Positions 34,428-42,062 of a stretch of DNA of 64,000 nt are shown here, one piece after another. The translations under genes were made by a program, and so were the position numbers. Each line of letters starts with the position of its first letter. The stretch's first letter is position 1. The stretch lies in NCBI RefSeq assembly GCF_036784765.1, contig NZ_CP136651.1:682001-746000 (forward strand). The letters run 5' to 3'. The notes under the pieces were generated by a model that made no database searches, was not told the origin of the DNA, and saw only the letters and a list, made by a program, of their open reading frames with translations. This DNA comes from Novosphingobium sp. ZN18A2. GTDB taxonomy: Bacteria; Pseudomonadota; Alphaproteobacteria; Sphingomonadales; Sphingomonadaceae.

Positions 34428-35315
34428 ATGCCGGGACAGTTCCGACTTCTGATGGCGACCCAAACCGGCCAGAAGCGGGCGCGGGATGATGGCTACAATG
34501 CCTTTCCCGTCGACCCCTTCGCGATCGCAGCGAAGCATGACCTACATGTCGAGCAGAAACCGGCCGGGATGCCGGGCGTGTCCGGCGCCCTCATCTTTGC
34601 AGATCCTAAGCCGATCATTATTTATTCCGCCGAACTTGAGAATGAGGGGTTCGAGCGATTCAGCGTGGCCCATGAATTGGGTCATTATTTCCTGCCCGAC
34701 CATCCTGACGAGATACTGAAGGCTGGGGGGCAGCATTTTTCGCGGGCCGGATTTTCGGAAGGGTCCAGCTCGATCGAACTCGAAGCGGACCATTTCGCTG
34801 CCGGGCTGCTGATGCCAGGCGATCTGGTGCGCAGAAATCTCGACCAGCATCAGGTAGGTCTCGAAGGCATCTGCCGACTGGCCGAGGACGCCCGCGTCTC
34901 CCTCACCGCCGCCGCGATCCGGGCGGCTGAATGCGCCTCCTTTCCCCTCTGTATTATCGTCAGCAGCGGCGCGGAGGTTCGTTACGCCTTTCCCTCTCGC
35001 GCCTTCAAAGCACTCGGCAAACGCATCTTTCTCAGGAAGGGTGAGCCTCTGCCCTCCGGCGTGACGGCGTCCTTCAACTCGCGCCCCGAGAATGTGATGG
35101 CTGCCCGTCGTGTGACGGGCGAATCTGACCTCATGGATTGGTTCGATACCGACCGCCGCGTGCACCTCGACGAAGATGTGATAGGGCTTGGTCGATACGG
35201 ATTCACTCTCACCGTTCTGTCGTCGGAGGCCCTCCTCGAACCCGATGATGAAGATGAAGATGACGAGGAAGCGATGAATGATAGCTGGACGCCACGTTTC
35301 GCTTATGGACGCTGA
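34428..35315 (+). CDS. ImmA/IrrE-family metalloprotease
   Basis: A 295-residue protein, start 1 base after the XRE stop with AGGAGCAGG upstream. The zinc motif HExxH is AHELGHYF (residues 82-86), the third ligand is in IELEADHFAAGLLMP (about Glu119). A C-terminal domain of about 150 residues has a GAF-like or sensor character (FPLCIIVSSGAEVRYAFPS) and a very acidic tail (EPDDEDEDDEEA). It is expected to cleave the neighbouring XRE repressor when activated, for example by ssDNA, as CapP does. The C-terminal sensor ligand is unknown. Confidence 0.88.
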   Translation: MPGQFRLLMATQTGQKRARDDGYNAFPVDPFAIAAKHDLHVEQKPAGMPGVSGALIFADPKPIIIYSAELENEGFERFSVAHELGHYFLPDHPDEILKAGGQHFSRAGFSEGSSSIELEADHFAAGLLMPGDLVRRNLDQHQVGLEGICRLAEDARVSLTAAAIRAAECASFPLCIIVSSGAEVRYAFPSRAFKALGKRIFLRKGEPLPSGVTASFNSRPENVMAARRVTGESDLMDWFDTDRRVHLDEDVIGLGRYGFTLTVLSSEALLEPDDEDEDDEEAMNDSWTPRFAYGR

Positions 35316-35429
35316 TTCAGTAGTCGCTGCGGCGGACGCTGTTGACAAAACGCACAACAGTATCATGTTGTTTGCGCGACCGGCAGCGCAGCGGCGTAGC
35401 CGTGCCAGATCCCTAGGGCGCCGGTCGCG
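35316..35429. terminator. Convergent intergenic gap with inverted repeats
   Basis: CTGTTG/CAACAG and a wider pair CGCGACCGGC/GCCGGTCGCG lie between the convergent protease and DUF3800 genes. They may end transcription from both sides; no T-run is evident. Confidence 0.3.
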
Positions 35430-36146
35430 TCATCTATACCATCGCGCCTCCTGCGGCCAATCTTTGTACTTCGTGGGACCTAGTGATCCGCTCGCACTAA
35501 TCACCTCGGCAACTGCCTTTCGCCATCCGGAACTGTTGTCCCCCCACATGAATTGGCTTGCGTAGAGATGCACATCGGCAAGCTGGATCATCCTGCTATG
35601 ATGTGACTTCGCGAAGTGGACGGTGTCTATGAGATTGGCGATGCCTTTGCCTCTAGCCCAACGCGTACTGCCTCGTCGGAACTCCGATAGGTTAGCCACG
35701 GAGGTGCCGATTGCGGGTTCGTCGTAGTCTCCGAACAACATACCGAGCGAGGATTTCGCGCGAAGCAACTCGTCCGACTTTTCAACGAAAAACATGAACG
35801 CGATATCTGCAGGTGAGTCGCTCGAATGGGTAATGTTCGCGGGGTTTACCTTCACGCGGATAAGCATAACTTCCTCTCGCGCGATAATCGTGAGAAGCTC
35901 CTTGAGCAGCTCAAGCCGTTCGCCAAAATCCCGCCCCTTGAAATTGCCCTTCCCTCGGCAAAGCTCGATCCCGTGGATCTCCGTCTCTTTACTCAACACC
36001 GCCGAGCCGAATGCACGTTCCGCGATCGCGCTGATCTGAGCTTCGATCTCAGGCACCAGCTCATGCGAGACGCACACGCCTCCTAGCCAGTAGGAAGGCT
36101 GCTCGGGTGGAGAGTGCTTCACTTCGTCGTAGTAGATTAGGTGCAC
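35430..36146 (-). CDS. DUF3800 protein
   Basis: A 238-residue protein beginning MHLIYYDEVKHSPPEQPSYW, where the early acidic residues are typical of DUF3800 (a predicted RNase H-like fold). Later marks are KETEIHGIELCRGKGNF, a MLFGDYDE segment and the C-terminal SRMIQLADVHLYASQFM. DUF3800 proteins are frequent in mobile and defence-rich regions; a nuclease activity has been proposed from the fold, but I know of no reaction assigned. It converges on the ImmA gene. Its base composition looks less GC-rich than the chromosome, fitting acquisition. Confidence 0.75.
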   Translation of the reverse strand: MHLIYYDEVKHSPPEQPSYWLGGVCVSHELVPEIEAQISAIAERAFGSAVLSKETEIHGIELCRGKGNFKGRDFGERLELLKELLTIIAREEVMLIRVKVNPANITHSSDSPADIAFMFFVEKSDELLRAKSSLGMLFGDYDEPAIGTSVANLSEFRRGSTRWARGKGIANLIDTVHFAKSHHSRMIQLADVHLYASQFMWGDNSSGWRKAVAEVISASGSLGPTKYKDWPQEARWYR

Positions 36147-36400
36147 ATTTCAGCTCCCGATTATAAAGCTCCTTACCTCCAAAGCCTTGTGGGGTAGCGG
36201 AATTATCGCACCTGGTAGTCATCTGACCGTCTGGATATTCGGCGTTTGTGAAACTATCACTGGAGAGGTCAGGCTTGCCCGACAATACAAATCCGCGTTT
36301 TGGGCCGATAATCCAAAGCCTTGAGCGAGATGAACGGACGGCCGCTACCAGGAAGCCGATTTGGTCGACCGAACGGCGGGTTTTCAGGCGTGAGCAGCCT
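36147..36400. other. Intergenic region upstream of DUF3800
   Basis: About 250 bases without a convincing gene. It should hold the DUF3800 promoter. The short frames here are not supported by any recognisable motif. Confidence 0.5.
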
Positions 36401-36434
36401 TTGGCCTCCCAAAATTACAAATAACATTCCATGT
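36401..36434 (+). repeat. 34-bp repeat, copy A, at a truncated IS3 transposase
   Basis: It matches 39743-39776 at 30 of 34 positions in the same orientation. The core is CCCAAAATTACAAATAACAT. Each copy ends exactly where a broken transposase reading frame begins. Identity of the parent element is unknown. Confidence 0.7.
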
Positions 36435-36723
36435 CCGCGGTGTACCGTGCCACCCGCAAACCCAGGGCAAGATCGAACGCTGGCACCAGACCCTGAAGAA
36501 CCGCATCCTGCTGACAAACTACTTCCTGCCCGGAGACCTGGAGGCCCAGATCGAGGCGTTAGTCGAGCACTACAACCACCTGCGGTGCCACGAGAGCCTC
36601 GATAACGTGACACCCGCCGACGCCTACTTCGGCAGAGCGCCAGCCATCATCAAACAGCGTGAAAGGATCAAAGGACAGACCATCGAGCATCGGCGCTTGC
36701 TTCACCGCAAGCTCGCCGCTTAA
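36433..36723 (+). pseudogene. IS3-family transposase, C-terminal remnant
   Basis: About 97 codons to a TAA at 36721-36723. The translation HPQTQGKIERWHQTLKNRIL, then LPGDLEAQIEALVEHYNHLR, CHESLDNVTPADAYFGRAP and LLHRKLAA is the end of the DDE integrase domain of an IS3-type OrfB, including the catalytic Glu region (QGKIERWHQTLKN). The N-terminal two thirds are missing: the frame is cut at the 34-bp repeat. The sequence after the stop (to about 36770) looks like the IS right end. Non-functional. Confidence 0.85.
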
Positions 36724-36845
36724 CATCAACCCCAAGACGAGGCCCGCAATTCGCTAATCTACACCGCGAGTTGTGCCGAATGTTCTGACGACGGACAAAG
36801 TGGCCAAGCCGATTTATCAGGCTGCTGTGTTCGCTCGACGAATGG

Positions 36846-38627
36846 CTATTGGCTGGGTGCCGACCTTTGTTCCCCAGTGTGGTCACCTTCCTCTTCGATC
36901 TTGCGGACAGGGGGATCAAAGCACAAATCGTCGCGCACCTGATCAATGATGGACCGTGCGACGTCGTCGGGAATGCCAAGGCCAAACAAGAGGGACTCCG
37001 AAAGCTGAAGGCTGGCCTCGGTCGTTTCAGGTATGGCGTCATATGCTCCGAATTGCTTCATTTTTCGGGCGTGGGCGGGGTCACGCGCGCGCGCGTAAAT
37101 CGGGATGTGTGGCCATGATCGGTGAACGGCGGAAACGATATGTTCTGCGGCGTTCCGCTGGTCCATGGTCGTAATAAATGCCGCAGCCTTGCTGATCCCG
37201 ATGTGCCGCAACAATTCCGGATTGCTTGCATCACCATAATAGATTGGCAGTCCTCGGCCCTTTTCGGACGCGACAAGAATGGGGTCGGAGTCAATCGCGA
37301 CATAGCGGATGCGCTGGCCTTCAAGGATCTTGCCGATTATTCGTCCAACGCGGCCAAAGCCGCCAATCACGATTGTGTCCGATGCAACGTCCTCGGGCGC
37401 GGCATTCTGGGTTTCGTTCTCCGTTACCGCGATGGCATTGCCCGTTATCCGGCCAAGCCACGCGAGCCCCGGTGTGACCAGCATTGTCAGGACGACAACG
37501 GAAATCAGGAATTGCGACATATCGATTGCGATTGCGCCCACGCTTGATGCAGCGCTCACTGCAACCAATGCGAATTCTCCGCCTTCACCCAGCAGGATCC
37601 CGACTTCAGTGGCTACACTCCAGGGGTGACCGAAAGCTCGTGCAAGGATTACAAGGATGACGGCCTTGCCGACGATCAGGGCAATCGCCGCGAGCGCAAT
37701 CGCGCCTAGATCGTTCCATATCTCCATCAAATCGATCCTCATGCCGACCGATATGAAGAACAGCGCCAGCAAGAGCCCCTTGAACGGTTCGATGTCGCTG
37801 TTCACTTGGTGGCGATATTCTGTTCCGGAGAACAGCAGTCCTGCCAGAAATGCTCCAAGTGCCATGGACAGACCCGCTTCGGCTGTCAGTGCAGACGTTC
37901 CGAGAATGAACAGCAGCACCGCAGCCATGAACATTTCCCGGCTGCCGCTGCTTCCAGCGAACCTGAGTACGGGACGAACAACTAAACGGCCGATCAGGAA
38001 TATCGCTGCGACGGTGAGCAATGCCTCACCGATGGATAGTACGATCGCAGACCAAAATGATCCTTCGATCCTGGATCCAAGGACGCCAACATAGAGAAGG
38101 ATCGGCACAACTGCGAGATCCTGCATCAGCAAAATGCCGAACGCTGTCCTGCCTGCGTTTGACGCGAGGCGCAGTTGTTCCGACAATAGTTGCACCACGA
38201 TAGCCGTCGAAGACAGGGCAAGGCACAATCCGAAGAGAATGGCGGTCTTTGTGTCTGTGCCAAGGACGCTTGCGGCAAGCCCGATCGCAAGTGCGCCAAA
38301 AAGAATTTGGGCCGAGCCAAGACCGAACACCGTTCGTCTCATACCCCAGAGCTGGGCAACAGACATTTCAAGCCCGATGCTGAACAGGAGAAAAGTGACG
38401 CCTAGTTCTCCAATGGTCTGAATGCCTTGGAGATCTGAAACCACGAAATGGCCGATCGCCGGAACCTGCTCCTCAAGCTGCCCGAGGCCGTACGGGCCGA
38501 TCAACAAACCAATGCACAGGAATCCCAGCACAGGACTGATTTTCAGTCGTCGCACAATCGGCATGACCAGGCCGGCTGCAGCCAGGAACAGAATGATTTC
38601 CCGCAGGAATGGCAATTGGGTGTGCAT
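36846..38627 (-). CDS. KefB/KefC-type monovalent cation:proton antiporter
   Basis: A 593-residue CPA2 protein starting at ATG 38627 (a GTG at 38660 is possible). The first ~390 residues are membrane helices, with LGFLCIGLLIGPYGLGQL, LLFSIGLEMSVAQLW, SSTAIVVQLLSEQ and ALGAFLAGLLFSGTEYRH. A cytoplasmic TrkA-N/RCK domain follows: IVIGGFGRVGRIIGKILEGQ and YYGDASNPELLRHIGISKA. Such transporters exchange K+ or Na+ for H+ and are gated by nucleotides or glutathione adducts. It lies downstream of a universal stress protein gene on the same strand; the pair forms a stress cargo between the 34-bp repeats. Confidence 0.9.
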   Translation of the reverse strand: MHTQLPFLREIILFLAAAGLVMPIVRRLKISPVLGFLCIGLLIGPYGLGQLEEQVPAIGHFVVSDLQGIQTIGELGVTFLLFSIGLEMSVAQLWGMRRTVFGLGSAQILFGALAIGLAASVLGTDTKTAILFGLCLALSSTAIVVQLLSEQLRLASNAGRTAFGILLMQDLAVVPILLYVGVLGSRIEGSFWSAIVLSIGEALLTVAAIFLIGRLVVRPVLRFAGSSGSREMFMAAVLLFILGTSALTAEAGLSMALGAFLAGLLFSGTEYRHQVNSDIEPFKGLLLALFFISVGMRIDLMEIWNDLGAIALAAIALIVGKAVILVILARAFGHPWSVATEVGILLGEGGEFALVAVSAASSVGAIAIDMSQFLISVVVLTMLVTPGLAWLGRITGNAIAVTENETQNAAPEDVASDTIVIGGFGRVGRIIGKILEGQRIRYVAIDSDPILVASEKGRGLPIYYGDASNPELLRHIGISKAAAFITTMDQRNAAEHIVSAVHRSWPHIPIYARARDPAHARKMKQFGAYDAIPETTEASLQLSESLLFGLGIPDDVARSIIDQVRDDLCFDPPVRKIEEEGDHTGEQRSAPSQ

Positions 38628-38723
38628 GCATGGCCCCGCGCTAGTCTTTCCGAAACCCACTGTTCGGTTGAAATGCTAAGCCGGCAGTCTATTTTCTGTC
38701 TGCATCAAATGCCTTGGAAGGCA

Positions 38724-39548
38724 CTAGCGTTTGCGTACCATTAGCGTATCCATTGGCAGCGACGCGAGTAGGTCAGAAGCCATACTTCCTATTGTGGCAT
38801 GGGCGACCCAGCCACGGCCATGAGTTCCGAGAACAACAAGATCAGGTTCAATTTCGTTGGTTGCCTTGCCGATTTCTGTGCGCGTGTCGCCATACACAAG
38901 CATCGGTTGAATTCGCGCTCGCAGGCTGCGGTCGATGTCAGGATGCGCGAGGAATGTATCCAATTCACCCTGGGCCTTCCTTTGCCAGCTATCATGTTCC
39001 TCCGGTGCCACGTTCCAGCCCTCGTAGGACACATGGAATGCGTGAACCACATGGATTTCGGTTTGCGGGAAGATTTGTGCTGCCGTTATCAGGGCGGCGC
39101 GCGAACAGTCGGAAAAGTCCGTTGCCAGCAGAATGCGGCGATAAGGAGCGTGCGGCCTTCGTTTCACGACGAGAACCGGCACAGACGCATAGCGGACAAT
39201 GTGATCAACGGCTGTGCCCAGAATGAAATCGTTGATCCCATTCCATCGGCTTACGCCGCAGATCAGGAGGTCGCTGCCAATTGCGTCTGTCGTCCTCGCT
39301 ATCGCCTTGGGCGCCGATCCGTATGCGATAGTGATTTCTGCAGGATCGCCTCCGAGGTCTTCAACAATCAACTTGCGTGCAGTAGCCTCTCTGGCTTCAT
39401 GACCAACGGATTGAACGGCTTCGGCAACATGCAGAATATTTAGTTTCGCGCCGCATTCACGCGCTAGCGCCTTTGCTCGGTCGAACGCCCGGTCGCAACG
39501 TGCACTCAAGTCCGTAGCCATGACGATAGAACGCAATATTGATCCCAT
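38724..39548 (-). CDS. Universal stress protein, tandem UspA domains
   Basis: A 274-residue protein starting at ATG 39548. Two Usp domains are visible: SIVMATDLSARCDRAFDRAK with a DLLICGVSRWNGINDFILGT end, and RILLATDFSDCSRAALITAA with DLVVLGTHGRGWVAHATIGS and ASLPMDTLMVRKR. The second has the GxxG-(9)-G[S/T] nucleotide-binding pattern. Tandem Usps bind ATP and support stress survival. It precedes kefB by 96 bases on the same strand, so coexpression is likely. Confidence 0.9.
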   Translation of the reverse strand: MGSILRSIVMATDLSARCDRAFDRAKALARECGAKLNILHVAEAVQSVGHEAREATARKLIVEDLGGDPAEITIAYGSAPKAIARTTDAIGSDLLICGVSRWNGINDFILGTAVDHIVRYASVPVLVVKRRPHAPYRRILLATDFSDCSRAALITAAQIFPQTEIHVVHAFHVSYEGWNVAPEEHDSWQRKAQGELDTFLAHPDIDRSLRARIQPMLVYGDTRTEIGKATNEIEPDLVVLGTHGRGWVAHATIGSMASDLLASLPMDTLMVRKR

Positions 39549-39742
39549 TTCCAAGCCCTTGGTTAGTAGCGTGATCGGAGTGAACTTAGTTGATTATGAA
39601 GTTTTGCCTCTTATCAAGGCAAGTAACATATTGTTGTTCTCTATCGGACCAAACGCACCTGATTGACGAGTGAGGCGGTGAGGGTAGGGCGGTTCAGCCT
39701 TCAAGGGATCACGAACAACCACTTTGTTGACGGGAAAACCTC
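39549..39742. other. Intergenic region, usp promoter side
   Basis: AT-richer than the chromosome, about 190 bases, no gene. The promoter for usp-kefB should be here. A GCCTC... stem (TTGCCTCTTATCAAGGCAA, 39603-39621) forms a small hairpin. Confidence 0.4.
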
Positions 39743-39776
39743 TGGGCTTCCCAAAATTACACATAACATCCCATGT
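39743..39776 (+). repeat. 34-bp repeat, copy B, at a truncated IS481 transposase
   Basis: Direct copy of 36401-36434 with 4 mismatches. It runs straight into the remnant of an IS481-type transposase. The two copies bound a 3.4-kb segment with kefB and usp. Confidence 0.7.
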
Positions 39777-39885
39777 TGATCTTGAAGAGCGCCTCGATGA
39801 ATGGGAGCAATTCTATAACTTACATCGACCGCACGGCGCATTCAAAAGCAAAAAGCCTCAAGAGGCACTGCGAGAACGGCTATAA
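39775..39885 (+). pseudogene. IS481-family transposase, C-terminal remnant
   Basis: Thirty-six codons then TAA: VDLEERLDEWEQFYNLHRPH, GAFKSKKPQEALRERL. This is the conserved tail of IS481/IS3-like integrase transposases (EEx-W-x-YN-xxRPHxA). The remainder of the gene is missing; the break coincides with the end of the 34-bp repeat. Confidence 0.8.
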
Positions 39886-40825
39886 AATTGTCCACAGTGT
39901 CGCGCCGGTCAGCCGATGCTAAAGCCGCTCTCGCATTTGCCTGAAACAAAGACCACTCTCGGCGAGCCGATCTGAGCTCTTGAACATCGGCTCTGCAGGC
40001 GTGTCCGGAATGGCTGGTTTTGGATTAAGAAGGTGCGATAGCAGACGTTGAGCCTCGCTAGCGAATTTGTCCACGCGGCCTAGCGCATTCATTTGTACGA
40101 ATGGGCAATCGGGCGCCCATTGTTCAACAATTAAACGGCCCTGCTCAGTCCCTCGCCGGGCCTGCCCATTCAATTGGATATCGAACAGCCTGGACGCGCA
40201 GATAACGCTCCGGACATTTGGACGACAGCGTAACTGGGCCGCGCATCTTGAAGAACGCTGCGAGGAACTGGGGGTGCCGTTCATTGCATATATGAAACCC
40301 TGGCCTGCCTTGCCGCTGGAAGATTTGGGCATCGAATTGACCAACTGCCAGCTGCAGCCGATTGGGAAGTCACGCAGGCGCGCCGGGCGCTGATTTGCCT
40401 CAAGTTCACCGATGCGCTGATCTTCCTCCGTCATTCGAAACACCTCCCGCCCAAACCGGGCCATCATAAAGGTGCCTTGCTAGTCACGGCATGGCTACAA
40501 TCGGCAGCTTGCCTTTTGAGCGTCCGGTGCATGCTCACTCCGTCTGTCGCTGCCTCGGCTTTGAGACTTTGCAACAAGTCATTCGGAACGCGCTATTCTG
40601 CCGCAGTTAGATCACCCCTATTCGAGCCCTTCGCCATTGCGGCCATTGAGATTTGGCTGCACAAAAAGGGAATGGCAAAGCCAATACCGACGCAATCTGG
40701 CCTCCATCCTAGACCCAAGGGCGCCACCAACGATCATCTCCAAACGCGGGACTATTCACCTCTCGCCATTGAAAAATCCGCGCTATGCTGTGTCGTAAGC
40801 GCATGCCGCCAAGTGGGCCGTCACC
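39886..40825. other. Gene-poor stretch, about 940 bases
   Basis: Open frames exist on both strands (for example 40067-40393 on plus and 39919-40467 on minus), but neither gives a motif I recognise and they overlap each other, so no gene is called. It contains one copy of the palindromic-element end motif at 40064-40083 (19 of 20 bases match). Likely a decayed insertion zone. Confidence 0.5.
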
Positions 40826-41926
40826 ATGCATTTTGACATACAGCTTCGCTTCCAGCCCTCGCCCGCATTCATTGGCATTCTCGCCGAAATGAACGAGCAG
40901 TTCGCGGACTGGACCGATGGTTCATACGATTGGGCCAACCAGACCGAGGATTTTCTCTCGCCGCCTACGCCACTGCCGAAGTTCGACGAGGCCATTCTAC
41001 AGACACCGCTAAGCAAGCGCGCAGTGAATGATACCTTGCAGATCGCGATCGCCCTTCTTTCGGGCAACTACCCAGTGGTTCGCGATTACCTGAAGGAGAC
41101 GCGCTTCGCGTTCGTCATAGGATATCCGCGAAGCGGAGGCAGCTACCTGACGAAGGAATTGCTGCGCACGGTAGGTTTGGATCACACGCGGGTTTCCGAG
41201 GCGCTGGCACACGACGGTTTCCCCGATCTGCGCGAGACGTGGTATGATTGGAATGGCGATCGCCCATATTACCACCTGCAGGAGGCGATATTCCAAGTCG
41301 CCGAATTTCTCGTACTCGCCAACCTGTATTATCAGCGCAACACAGACCGCCGAAGCGACGGATTCTGGCTGGCACCGAAGAAGATGCACAAGATCGTATT
41401 CTGGGCCAGCAGCTTCAAGATGTTGTTGGGCCAAGGTCGTGCCGATTACCTAGTCACCTTGCGACACCCGGTACCGGCGTGCATCTCCATTTACGAGAAA
41501 TGTGGGGGTCTTCCAGCCGATGGCCGCTTTCCTGTCAGTGCGCCACGCAGCGCCATAGAGCGATGGATTATCAACGACCTGATGCACCTAGGCTATACCG
41601 CGCAGCAGCTGTCGGTCATGAGCTATTTCGAGGTGGTCCTGGTAGGCTGGGCCCAGTTTCACCTTCGCATGGCGACATCGGGCTTGTTTCTCGGCGATCG
41701 CAAGGAGATCAGGTTGGTACCCTATGGAAAGGACTGCTTGGAACAGGTGGTGACCGACTACCGCGGTCGGTTCGCCAATGCCAATTTTGCGCCAGAACCT
41801 GTGCTGATCCACACCAAGTCAATCGAACACCCCGATTGGCGGGCGCGGGGCGATGAAGCCGTAGAGACGGTTCGGCACGCATGGTCCATGCTTGGATTGC
41901 CATTCCCTGAACTGACCGGAGATTGA
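40826..41926 (+). CDS. Sulfotransferase-like protein upstream of the two-partner secretion genes
   Basis: A 366-residue protein. The motif VIGYPRSGGSYLTKELL (near residue 98) resembles the 5'-phosphosulfate-binding loop of PAPS sulfotransferases, and VTLRHPVPACISIYEK the 3'-phosphate site (RHP...S). No signal peptide is seen, so it should act in the cytoplasm. It is 136 bases upstream of the TpsB gene on the same strand. A role in sulfating the adhesin or a glycan on it is an inference from position; the acceptor is not known. The N-terminal 90 residues match nothing I can name. Confidence 0.7.
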   Translation: MHFDIQLRFQPSPAFIGILAEMNEQFADWTDGSYDWANQTEDFLSPPTPLPKFDEAILQTPLSKRAVNDTLQIAIALLSGNYPVVRDYLKETRFAFVIGYPRSGGSYLTKELLRTVGLDHTRVSEALAHDGFPDLRETWYDWNGDRPYYHLQEAIFQVAEFLVLANLYYQRNTDRRSDGFWLAPKKMHKIVFWASSFKMLLGQGRADYLVTLRHPVPACISIYEKCGGLPADGRFPVSAPRSAIERWIINDLMHLGYTAQQLSVMSYFEVVLVGWAQFHLRMATSGLFLGDRKEIRLVPYGKDCLEQVVTDYRGRFANANFAPEPVLIHTKSIEHPDWRARGDEAVETVRHAWSMLGLPFPELTGD

Positions 41927-42062
41927 TCCGGAATTCGCCTGTCCAATGTGGCGGGGCATTCAACTGAATGTGTAAGTGAGGCACGCAAGTCACGAAAAAT
42001 AGACGTTCCTTTGCAAGGCGATTTCTGCGTGCCTATAGGCTTGCATATCGCAACAGAAACAG

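Noticed and set aside
40067-40393. Plus-strand frame of 108 codons
   Set aside because: Part of the translation looks protein-like, but it overlaps an equally long minus-strand frame, has no recognised family and includes the repeat-end motif; not called as a gene.
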